Positions 56,772-64,000 of a stretch of 64,000 nt of DNA are shown here, piece by piece. The notes beneath the pieces were generated by a model that did not search any database, was not told where the DNA came from, and saw nothing but the letters and a program-made list of their open reading frames with translations. The stretch comes from Thiocystis violascens DSM 198 (lineage in GTDB: Bacteria > Pseudomonadota > Gammaproteobacteria > Chromatiales > Chromatiaceae). Position 1 is the stretch's first letter. Every line of letters begins with the position of its first letter. Where the stretch lies: positions 3,341,501-3,405,500 of the forward strand of contig NC_018012.1 of NCBI RefSeq assembly GCF_000227745.2. Reading direction: 5' to 3'. A program made the translations under genes and the position numbers.

Positions 56772-58383
56772 GAGACACTTCCTCCATGCTGTGGATGATG
56801 CGTATGTTTCCCGGATCCGCAAACTCCGGTACCGGCATCAGTGCCGCCAAGCGTTCGACCAGGTGTTGCGAACGCTTGTCATCCGAACAGGTCGCGGTCT
56901 TGTCGAGCGGCCAGACCGCGAGCCGTTGAACATAGCCTAACTGACGTCGTAAGGCATCGACCAAGGGTCTCAGCGCCCGCAGCTCATTGATGTCGCCCCA
57001 ACATGGCAGCGGTACAACGAGCGTTTGATTCGGCTCATAAAACAGACCGCCAGGCCAATCCTTCACGTTGATGTCGCGGCCCAATCCCGGGATTCTTTCG
57101 AGCATCGTGATCGCGGCCTGTAGGTCTGGGCGAGCCACATGATTGTATCCCAAGGGAATGTGCTCATCCCTGCGCTCCAAGTCGATGCGATGACTTCGCA
57201 TCTTTTCTGCCTCCACCAGACCGGCGCTCCAGCAGAGCCGAGTCCAGACGGGCAGAAACTCGTCAGCCCAGGCGCAAAAGAAAGTCTCCCTTGGGCATTC
57301 CGCAACCGTTGACCTCCAGTGGTTTCCGTTTCGATCAAGAAGCGCCGTGCCGCCGTTTACGCATTCGAGCCGTTCGAGCGTATAGAGTGATTGTTGCCAG
57401 AGAAAGATATCGTCCCGGTTCGGACAGTCTAAAAAGTCCAGCTTGAAATGAACTTGCGACTGATCGACCGCGGCGGGCAGGCAAAGCCGTAGCCGTTCAT
57501 GGCCGCCGCTGAAGGTCGGATCTAAAATGGCAATGCGTGTTCCCATATAGTTGACGCAGACTTCAAGCTGCTTCATCAAGCTTTCTTCACCCAGACTCCA
57601 CCCGAGGATCATATTCAGAGTTGCGGGGACCGCACTGCCGAGCTGGCTGGCAAAGAGTCCATCCTCTTTGATAGCTTTTGTGTCCGCTGACCGGTCTTTC
57701 AGCTCTCGCTCTCCAATCATGAGTCGATAGCTCAAGGCTTCAGCCTTGTCCAGATCGCCATCTCGTTCCGCAATATCGGCCACACGCAAAGCGCGAACGC
57801 AGCCATGGGGTTTATGCACCACAAGACCGCGAGGATGGATGGTCGCGGGAAAATAAACAGAGTGCAGATGGATGGCGTAGTGATCCTTTTCCCAAGGCGT
57901 CTCGAATGCTGGCCGCCTCTTCGGCAGACCGATCTGCTCCAGCGTATTTTCGAGAATGCAATCCCAGTTGAAAGACCACAGTGAACGCCACAATCCCTCC
58001 TTCGCGAAACGCGCGATGACCCTGTGACGGGGCGAGTTGCCGCGAAAGTCGATCTCGGCCAGACCCCACCACTTCGGATCATCAAGCAGCCCCAGTGCGC
58101 GCGCCAGCCTCAGCTTAGGCAGAGAGTCACCGCGTTGTTCCAGCGCATCCAGCACTGCGTCCGCCCAGGCGTACAGGCGCGAGGCGGCATCGATCGTCTG
58201 GAATCTCCCGTGATCGATAAGACCGGAAAGACCAAGCCTGTCTTCCGCACCCTGGTGGCAGTCTCTATAAAGCACGGCCGCGCCAGGGACGCTCCCGACT
58301 GAAAGACCCGCACCACAAAACAGCACCGTTGGTATTGCCGAATCGCGTAGATCTGATAAGTCATGAGGAAATATCGGTTTCAC
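56758..58383 (-). CDS. SIR2-like (NAD-binding) protein, probable NADase effector
   Basis: 541 residues from GTG 58383, preceded by AAAGGA; a TTG at 58422 is less likely. SIR2-like landmarks: LFCGAGLSVGSVPGA (GAG-x-S, 24-28), SFNWDCILE (138-145, the NxD of TNYD) and VHKPHGCV (H193). In ThsA-like SIR2 effectors the equivalent Asn and His catalyse NAD+ cleavage; both are kept here. The C-terminal ~300 residues have no recognised domain. A terminator separates it from hdrB upstream, so the pair has its own promoter in 58384-58550. Function in phage defence is inferred from family and island context. Confidence 0.8.
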   Translation of the reverse strand: MKPIFPHDLSDLRDSAIPTVLFCGAGLSVGSVPGAAVLYRDCHQGAEDRLGLSGLIDHGRFQTIDAASRLYAWADAVLDALEQRGDSLPKLRLARALGLLDDPKWWGLAEIDFRGNSPRHRVIARFAKEGLWRSLWSFNWDCILENTLEQIGLPKRRPAFETPWEKDHYAIHLHSVYFPATIHPRGLVVHKPHGCVRALRVADIAERDGDLDKAEALSYRLMIGERELKDRSADTKAIKEDGLFASQLGSAVPATLNMILGWSLGEESLMKQLEVCVNYMGTRIAILDPTFSGGHERLRLCLPAAVDQSQVHFKLDFLDCPNRDDIFLWQQSLYTLERLECVNGGTALLDRNGNHWRSTVAECPRETFFCAWADEFLPVWTRLCWSAGLVEAEKMRSHRIDLERRDEHIPLGYNHVARPDLQAAITMLERIPGLGRDINVKDWPGGLFYEPNQTLVVPLPCWGDINELRALRPLVDALRRQLGYVQRLAVWPLDKTATCSDDKRSQHLVERLAALMPVPEFADPGNIRIIHSMEEVSHASH

Positions 58384-58550
58384 AAGAATCGCGTCCTTTC
58401 GTTTTTGGTGTGCGGCCAGCAAAACCTAGGCGGGATGGTTGCGTCTGCTGGAATGCTCCCCGAACCTACTCAGAACGATATTGAAGCCCTTGTTCATCGA
58501 CGTCCAGCGAAATTGGCGCTCGAATTCGAAGCTCATTTTCGGGCGGCGGA

Positions 58551-58575
58551 CAAAACAAAGCCCGCCGAGGCGGGC
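58551..58575 (-). terminator. Intrinsic terminator of the qmo-hdr operon
   Basis: On the minus strand: GCCCGCC, TC, GGCGGGC (7-bp GC-rich stem, 58575-58560) followed by TTTGTTTTG. It is ~30 bp after the hdrB stop and isolates the operon from the SIR2-like gene. Confidence 0.9.
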
Positions 58576-58605
58576 ATTGTTTGTACACTATTTGATCGTG
58601 GGCGG

Positions 58606-59505
58606 CTACTTCCCCGCAATCGCCTCCAGTTTCTTGGCCGGAATCACCTGCCCATTGAGCGCCGCATCCTTGGCCGAGCGCCCATAGGCGACCGCCATCA
58701 GGGTCGAGTAATACACCACCGGCATCTTGAACTGAGTCCCGTAGGTCTGGTTGATCTGATCCTGATAGACCTCGACGTTCATCTGGCACACTGGGCAGGG
58801 GGTGACGATCAGATCGGCGCCGTGATCGTAGGCCGCCTCGATGATGCCCTTGACCATCTCCTGCGATTTCTCCGGTTCGGAGAAGGCGAGCGCGCCGCCG
58901 CAGCATTGGACCTTTTTCTCATAGTCGGGGATCGAGTCGCCGCCCAGGGTCTCGACCAGTTGGTCGAGATACTTGGGATTCTCAAAGGACTCGCCGGCGA
59001 TGCCGAAAGGGCGGTTGGTCTGGCAGCCGACGTAGCCGGCGATCTTGATACCGTCAAGCGGGCGCTTGACCTTGCTGCCCAGTTCCGCATAGCCGATGTC
59101 CTCGATCAGCACCTCGGCCATGTGCTTGATCGGCATCTCCTTGGTGAGTTTAAGCCCGGCCTCGGCGAGCGCGGTGTTGGCCTCGGCCAGTAAGGACTGG
59201 TCCTCGTGCAGCCGCTCCTGAGCCTCGCGGGTGGAGAGCCAGCAGGCGGCGCAGGTGGCGACGACATCCTGGCCGGGGTTGTGCTGTTCGCTCAGGGCGA
59301 GGTTACGCGCCGAGAGGGTGAGACGCGGCAACTCGCCGCCGCCGGCATAGCCGATGGAGGCGGCGCAGCAGTTCCAGTCGGGGATCTCGTTGAGCTGGAC
59401 ATCCAGCTCTTCGCACATGGTCTGGACCGAGATCAGATAGTTGGAGGAGGACGCGCCCTTTTGCGAGGAGCAGCCGGGATAGAACGAGTATTGACGCTTG
59501 GCCAT
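58606..59505 (-). CDS. hdrB: Heterodisulfide reductase subunit B-like protein
   Basis: 299 residues from ATG 59505. Two CCG domains: first YPGCSSQKG..PDWNCCAAS..CAACW, second YVGCQTNRP..VQCCGGALAF..CPVCQ. In archaeal HdrB these cysteines bind non-cubane [4Fe-4S] clusters that reduce a disulfide or accept electrons. Here it follows hdrC, qmoB and qmoA, so it is the terminal electron module of a Qmo-like complex linked to APS reductase, taking the place of membrane subunit QmoC. Soluble; no membrane span. Confidence 0.9.
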   Translation of the reverse strand: MAKRQYSFYPGCSSQKGASSSNYLISVQTMCEELDVQLNEIPDWNCCAASIGYAGGGELPRLTLSARNLALSEQHNPGQDVVATCAACWLSTREAQERLHEDQSLLAEANTALAEAGLKLTKEMPIKHMAEVLIEDIGYAELGSKVKRPLDGIKIAGYVGCQTNRPFGIAGESFENPKYLDQLVETLGGDSIPDYEKKVQCCGGALAFSEPEKSQEMVKGIIEAAYDHGADLIVTPCPVCQMNVEVYQDQINQTYGTQFKMPVVYYSTLMAVAYGRSAKDAALNGQVIPAKKLEAIAGK

Positions 59506-59521
59506 GGGACGATTCTCCAAC

Positions 59522-60148
59522 TCAGGCGCCGTGTTCGGCGAGGCGTTTGTCTTCGAGTTCCTGGGCTTTTTTCAGCACCGCGTGGAAGCCTTTTAGATCC
59601 TTGACGGCATGCCCGCCCACGGCTTCCAGGGGATTCATGCGTTTGCTCTTCAGCATGCCCATGCCGATCTTCTGGTTCTTGAGCGCGACCTTGACGCCGT
59701 CGCCGATGCCGTTCATGAAGTAGAGATTCAGCCCCAGTTTTAGCTCGTTGACGCGGCCTTTGACCATGAGGTTGTCCCAGAACATCTGGGCGAACTTGGC
59801 GGTGGGCTGGTTCTTCGGAACCAGTCCGAGCCGTTTGGCGTAGTGGGCCAGGCCGTGCATGATGTGGGTGATCGGCAGCTCGCGCGGGCAGCGCACGATG
59901 CAGTTGTAGCAGGAAGTGCACATCCAGACCGATTCGGAGGACAGCACCTCGTCGCGTTTGCCGGCGCGGATCATCATGAAGATTTCCTGCGGCGGGTGCT
60001 CCCAGAACTTGCCGAGCGGGCAGGAGCCGGAACAGACGCCGCACTGCATGCACATCTTGACCCACTCGCCCTCTTCGACGTTCGCCTCGACCTCCTTCAA
60101 GAAGCGGTTGCGATACTTCTCGATCATTGCGGTATTCAGGTCGCCCAT
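59522..60148 (-). CDS. hdrC: Heterodisulfide reductase subunit C-like ferredoxin protein
   Basis: 208 residues with two [4Fe-4S] motifs, CMQCGVCSGSCP (~33-44) and CTSCYNCIVRCP (~77-88), and a helical C-terminus. The HdrE-like membrane part fused to HdrC in classical QmoC is absent. It passes electrons between QmoB and HdrB. 16 bp separate it from hdrB; 205 bp with two repeat units separate it from qmoB. Confidence 0.92.
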   Translation of the reverse strand: MGDLNTAMIEKYRNRFLKEVEANVEEGEWVKMCMQCGVCSGSCPLGKFWEHPPQEIFMMIRAGKRDEVLSSESVWMCTSCYNCIVRCPRELPITHIMHGLAHYAKRLGLVPKNQPTAKFAQMFWDNLMVKGRVNELKLGLNLYFMNGIGDGVKVALKNQKIGMGMLKSKRMNPLEAVGGHAVKDLKGFHAVLKKAQELEDKRLAEHGA

Positions 60149-60164
60149 GGAAAGGTTCTCCGGT

Positions 60165-60248
60165 TAAATCGCGTCCCGCCCGACAGGTCGGGGTTCGAGT
60201 GATCTTGGACTCATCGCCACTCACGGCCATCGGTGGAGACGCGATTTA
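60165..60248 (-). repeat. Paired 84/85-bp element, site B unit 2
   Basis: Bounded by perfect 11-bp inverted repeats TAAATCGCGTC and GACGCGATTTA (60165-60175, 60238-60248). Corresponds to 39964-40048. It ends 16 bp before the hdrC start codon. Confidence 0.65.
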
Positions 60249-60272
60249 AATCGATTAATAAATTGACGCTTC

Positions 60273-60356
60273 TAAATCGCAACCCTGACACGGCGTTTTG
60301 CGCTCCCGAGGTTCAGTCAAGACACAGGCCGCGCCGGTCGCGCCGGTCGCGATTTA
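60273..60356 (-). repeat. Paired 84/85-bp element, site B unit 1
   Basis: On the minus strand it begins with the qmoB stop codon as TAAATCGCGACCGGCGCG and ends GCGATTTA. A 24-bp AT-rich spacer (60249-60272) leads to unit 2. It contains a GCGCCGGTC duplication near 60331-60348. Confidence 0.6.
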
Positions 60357-62639
60357 GAATTTGAACGGACTCATGCCGATCTTACCGATCATTTCCGCCA
60401 TCTCATTCAATAAGCGTGGCGCGCGTTCCAAATCGGTAATGGCGACCTCGTGAACGACGACGCGCTCGGGCTCCAGGTTGAGCTGGGTGAGGGTGTCGCC
60501 GACCTTGCTGAGGCGTTCCGCCGCGATCGCCGAGCCGCGCACGAAGTGGCATTGATAGTCCTCGTCGCGCCGGCAGCCCATGAGCACGATGCCGTCGTAG
60601 CCGGAGTTAAGCGAGTCGGTGATCCAGGAGAGGCTGACCGAGCCGAGACAGCGCACCGGCACCACCCGCACAAAGGGTGTGGTCTCGATCCCTGCCTGGG
60701 CGGCCATGTCGAGCGCCGGATAGGCGTCGTTCTCGCAGGCGAGACAGAGGATGCGCGGCTTCTCGGAGAACTCGTCGGGGATGTCGACCGCCTTGATCTG
60801 CTGGTTGACGGTATCGATGGAGTAGTTCTCGAAGGAGATGACCCGCACCGGACAGGCGCCCATGCAGGTGCCGCAACGCCGGCAGCGCGATTCGTTGAAC
60901 ACCGGATAGCGTTGCTCATCCTCGTTGATGGCGCCGAAGGGACATTCCACCGTGCAGCGTTTGCACTGAGTACAGCCTTCCTTGCGGAAGCTCGGATAGC
61001 TGAGATCGCCCACGCGCGGATGGACGGCGGCGCCCTGGGCGGCGCTTTCGGCGGCCTGGATCGCCTTCATGGCGGCGCCGACCGCGTCTTCCATCGCCTG
61101 TTTCATGTCCATCGGACGCCGCACCGGGCCGGCGGCATAGATGCCGGTGCGCCGCGTCTCGTAGGGGAAGCAGATGAAATGACTGTCGAGGAAGCCGTGC
61201 TTGAGCTGCGGCAGGTCGGTGCCCTGGCGGTAGTCCAGATTCAGGATCGACGGAGGGGCGACGGCCAGTTTCTGGCGCGCGGCTTCCTTTTCCTCCTCGC
61301 TCTCGGCCTCGTCGACGGCAAGCTGGGCGTAGGGATCGGGGCCGTTATTGGGCACCTGACCGGTGGCGAGTACCACCAGATCGCAGTCCATCTCGGTGTC
61401 TTCGTTGAGGATCAGATCCTTGAACTTAACCTTGAGCCCCTTGCCGTTCTGCGCCACCGCGCTGGCCTTGCCCTTGGTGAAGGTGACCATCGCCTGCTGG
61501 CCGCAGCGGTAGAAATCCTCGCCCGCCGCGCCGGGGGTACGCAGATCGTCGAACAGAATGGTGGTGTCGCAATCGGGATTCTGCTCCCGGAAGTACATCG
61601 CCTGCTTGATCGACTCGGTACAGCAAAAGCCGGAGCAATAGGGCAGATGACCTTCCTTGTCCGAACGCTGACCGGCGCACTGGATGAAGGCGACCGATTC
61701 GACCACCTTGCCATCGGACGGGCGTTTGAGCGGACCGCCGTTGGCGGCCTTGGCCAGACGTTCCAGCTCGAAATTGGTGAGCACGTCCGGCGTTTTGCCA
61801 TAGGCGAATTCGGGCAGCTTGTTCGCGTTGTAGGGCTTGAAATCGCTGGCCTGGACGATGGCGCCGAAGTTCTCGGTGACCGTCGGGCCGGATGAACGGT
61901 CGATGTCGGCGGAGAAGCGCCCCGGCGCGCCGGAGGTCTTGGAGAGCTTGGCATTGAGATGGACCGTGATGCGTTCGTTGGCCAAAACGCGCTCGATCAT
62001 ATCCGCGATACCGGGATCTTCCGGCCCCGGCAGGTCGACATCGCGTCCGTTCGGCACATCGGACGCGGCGGCGCGGAAGGGTACGCGCTTGTAGAGATCC
62101 TTCCAGACCCCGCCAAGCACGTCCTCGTCGCAGACCAGATGGACCGGATAGCCGGCCGCCGCCGTTTCCAGCGCCGCCGTCATGCCGGTCACGCCGCCGC
62201 CGACCACCAGGATGTTCTTATTGAGTTCCTGCTCGCCGGAGGGTGTCGGCACGGTCATGAACTTAACTTCGGCGCAGGCCATGCGGATGTAGTCGTCCGC
62301 CATCTCCTGCGTGGTCTCCGCATTTTCTGGCGTGTCCGGACGCGTCCAGATGACACCCTCGCGCAGATTGGCGCGCGAGATGGCGACATTCCTGAAACTG
62401 AAGGCTTCGACCTTGGAACGACGCGAACAGCCGGCGATCATCAGATGGGTCGCCTCGCCCGCGTCGATGTCGTCCTGGATCAGCTTGACGCCCTCGGGCG
62501 AGCACAGCATGGCATGCTGCTTGACGCTCGGAAACTTTCCTTCGCGGGTGGCGATATTCATGAGCTGACTGGTATCCAGACGCTCGCCGATGCCGCAGCC
62601 GGTGCAGAGATAACCGGCCAATTTCTTCTCGACTGCCAT
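60354..62639 (-). CDS. qmoB: QmoB-like HdrA/MvhD flavoprotein
   Basis: 761 residues from ATG 62639. N-terminal cluster region GYLCTGCGIGERLD, an HdrA FAD domain (NILVVGGGVTGMTAALETAA), internal cysteines (IQCAGQRSDKEGHLPYCSGFCC), two ferredoxin motifs CTQCKRCTVECP and CRRCGTCMGACP, and a C-terminal MvhD-like domain (ILCLACENDAYPALD..VPVRCLGSVSLSWI). This HdrA-plus-MvhD order and length match QmoB of the quinone-interacting oxidoreductase that exchanges electrons with APS reductase. One base separates it from the qmoA stop. Confidence 0.92.
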   Translation of the reverse strand: MAVEKKLAGYLCTGCGIGERLDTSQLMNIATREGKFPSVKQHAMLCSPEGVKLIQDDIDAGEATHLMIAGCSRRSKVEAFSFRNVAISRANLREGVIWTRPDTPENAETTQEMADDYIRMACAEVKFMTVPTPSGEQELNKNILVVGGGVTGMTAALETAAAGYPVHLVCDEDVLGGVWKDLYKRVPFRAAASDVPNGRDVDLPGPEDPGIADMIERVLANERITVHLNAKLSKTSGAPGRFSADIDRSSGPTVTENFGAIVQASDFKPYNANKLPEFAYGKTPDVLTNFELERLAKAANGGPLKRPSDGKVVESVAFIQCAGQRSDKEGHLPYCSGFCCTESIKQAMYFREQNPDCDTTILFDDLRTPGAAGEDFYRCGQQAMVTFTKGKASAVAQNGKGLKVKFKDLILNEDTEMDCDLVVLATGQVPNNGPDPYAQLAVDEAESEEEKEAARQKLAVAPPSILNLDYRQGTDLPQLKHGFLDSHFICFPYETRRTGIYAAGPVRRPMDMKQAMEDAVGAAMKAIQAAESAAQGAAVHPRVGDLSYPSFRKEGCTQCKRCTVECPFGAINEDEQRYPVFNESRCRRCGTCMGACPVRVISFENYSIDTVNQQIKAVDIPDEFSEKPRILCLACENDAYPALDMAAQAGIETTPFVRVVPVRCLGSVSLSWITDSLNSGYDGIVLMGCRRDEDYQCHFVRGSAIAAERLSKVGDTLTQLNLEPERVVVHEVAITDLERAPRLLNEMAEMIGKIGMSPFKF

Positions 62640-62640
62640 G

Positions 62641-63924
62641 TTAGACCTCCGCTCTGGCGACGCGGTTGACGACCTGGATGGCGCGCAGCGCGGCGCCGGT
62701 AGCATGTTGCGCGGCCCGGTTCACGTCGAGCGCGTCCGAGGCGCAACCGGCCGCGAAGACGCCGCCGTTCTCGGGCGCGGCCTCGATGAAGCCCTCGCGG
62801 TTGATGACGATCGACACCGGGAAGGCATCCTGGTCCACCGACGGCTCCATGCCGATGGCGAGCACCACCAGATCGTGCGGCTCGGCGAAGCGGTTGTAGC
62901 CTTCGGTGTCGACGCCGTGGACCACCGGGTTGCCGTCCTTGTCGGCGACGATCGAGGCCGGCTTGGACTTGATGAACCGGATGTTCCGGTTGGCGCGGAC
63001 CTTGTTGTAAAAGTCCTCGAAGCGGTCGATGGCGCGCAGGTCGATGTAATAGAGATTGATCTCGGCGTCATCGGCGAAGGCATCGGCGACATAGGTCGCC
63101 TGCTTGAGCGAGGCCATGCAGCAGATACGCGAGCAGTGCAGCAGATGGTTGCGATCGCGCGAGCCGGCACACTGGATGAAGGCGACCTTTTTCGCCTCGC
63201 GGCCGTCGGACGGACGGACGAGCTTCCCGCCGGTCGGGCCGTTGGGGTCGGCGAGTCGCTCGAACTCGACGCTGGTGATGACGTTGGCGATCCGGTCATA
63301 GCCGTAGGGCTGGATCTTGGCCGCATCGTAAGGCTTCCAGCCGGTCGCCCAGATCACCGCGCCGCAGCGGAATTCCACGGTCTCCTCGCGCATCTCCAGA
63401 TCGATGGCGCCGTATTGGCAGGCGGCTTTGGCCTTGTCCGCGTCGGGGGTGCCGATGATGGCGGGATCGAGCACGTAACGCGCCGGATGCGCCATGCGGT
63501 AGGGCAGATAGGCGCCCTTGCGCTTGCCGAGACCATAGTTGTAGTCGTCGTCGAACTCGGCCTCGACGGCCGTGCCGCAGTCGCCGCAGGCGGTGCAGCG
63601 TTCGTTGACATAGCGCGGGGAGAGCTTGACGGTCGCGGTGTAGTCGCCCTCGCGGCCCGTGAGCCCCGTCACCTCGGCCAGTGTCAGGATGGTGAGATTC
63701 GGGTTCATCTTGGCGCGGCGCTGATTGATTTCCAGGCCGCAGGTGGGGAAACAGAGTTTCGGGAAATATTTATAGAGCTGGGTGACGCGGCCACCCAGAT
63801 AGGGACGCTTTTCAACCAGCACGACCCGTTTCCCGGTCTCGGCGGCTTCCAGCGCAGCGGTCATGCCGCTGATGCCACCACCGACCACCAGAATGGTCTC
63901 ATTGGTTGCGACGACTGCCGTCAT
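62641..63924 (-). CDS. qmoA: QmoA-like HdrA flavoprotein
   Basis: 427 residues. FAD-binding start ILVVGGGISGMTAALEAAE, then EKRPYLGGRVTQLYKYFPKLCFPTCG, a Cys pair region NERCTACGDCG, and AFIQCAGSRDRNHLLHCSRICC as in HdrA-type proteins; shorter than true HdrA and without extra ferredoxin domain, which fits QmoA. A GGAGGA lies ~7 nt before the ATG. In sulfur oxidisers the cluster commonly follows aprBA; the upstream 76 bp (63925-64000) contain no gene start, so aprBA could lie just outside the window, which is not shown here. Confidence 0.92.
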   Translation of the reverse strand: MTAVVATNETILVVGGGISGMTAALEAAETGKRVVLVEKRPYLGGRVTQLYKYFPKLCFPTCGLEINQRRAKMNPNLTILTLAEVTGLTGREGDYTATVKLSPRYVNERCTACGDCGTAVEAEFDDDYNYGLGKRKGAYLPYRMAHPARYVLDPAIIGTPDADKAKAACQYGAIDLEMREETVEFRCGAVIWATGWKPYDAAKIQPYGYDRIANVITSVEFERLADPNGPTGGKLVRPSDGREAKKVAFIQCAGSRDRNHLLHCSRICCMASLKQATYVADAFADDAEINLYYIDLRAIDRFEDFYNKVRANRNIRFIKSKPASIVADKDGNPVVHGVDTEGYNRFAEPHDLVVLAIGMEPSVDQDAFPVSIVINREGFIEAAPENGGVFAAGCASDALDVNRAAQHATGAALRAIQVVNRVARAEV

Positions 63925-64000
63925 GGACTTTCCTCCGTCTTCGCGGATATGGCGTAGGGCGAACGACGCAGCGGTGAGGCACGGAGAAAGTCTGTGTCGT

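Overview
The window reads as chromosomal DNA of a GC-rich gammaproteobacterium, most likely a purple sulfur bacterium (Chromatiales/Chromatiaceae-like). The evidence is a qmoA-qmoB-hdrC-hdrB cluster (electron transfer for dissimilatory sulfur oxidation), a full cytochrome c maturation set, hypF, a pyruvate phosphate dikinase, a PEP-CTERM protein and gammaproteobacterial synteny (thiD-thiE-hemL beside rubredoxin; cbpA-cbpM). Genus and species cannot be fixed from the sequence alone. No rRNA, tRNA or CRISPR array was seen.

Layout. 1-1.6 kb: 3' part of ppdK. 1.7-6.5 kb: a TackOD1 zinc-ribbon protein, a processive GT2 glycosyltransferase and an HlyD/Alg44-like membrane protein (a probable exopolysaccharide synthase), followed by a PEP-CTERM protein. 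6.9-15 kb (minus): cytochrome c maturation genes in the order E-F-G-H-I-A-B-[DUF4160-DUF2442]-C-D. 15-21 kb: SRAP peptidase, rhodanese, hypF, msrA and an AmmeMemoRadiSam radical SAM gene whose stop codon was hit by an IS5-family element (21.2-22.4 kb). 22.8-42 kb: housekeeping genes (prpE, hemL, thiE, thiD, rubredoxin, two A-type Fe-S carriers around argC, tyrS, aroE, hemB, pabB, a Ycf46-like ATPase, cbpAM, nadC, ampD). 43-47.5 kb: a two-gene RND efflux system.

47.5-58.4 kb is a defence island. A type II restriction-modification cassette with an in-frame amber codon in its nuclease gene sits between remnants of a type III-like Mod and a DEAH helicase (Res). Next come a YoeB toxin relic, an AAA ATPase plus TOPRIM/DUF4276-like pair, remnants of vapBC and relBE-type toxin-antitoxin loci, and a two-gene unit of a SIR2-like protein and an SMC/Rad50-like ATPase with a zinc-hook CxxC. 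The last unit is the best candidate for an undescribed system.

58.5-64 kb (minus): qmoA, qmoB, hdrC, hdrB, ended by a clear intrinsic terminator. No membrane-anchoring qmoC is seen. Two places (after the Ycf46-like gene and after qmoB) carry a paired ~84-bp element that begins exactly at the stop codon of the upstream gene, a repeated 3'-UTR structure that standard gene calling misses. A second, dispersed palindromic repeat family lies in at least four intergenic regions.
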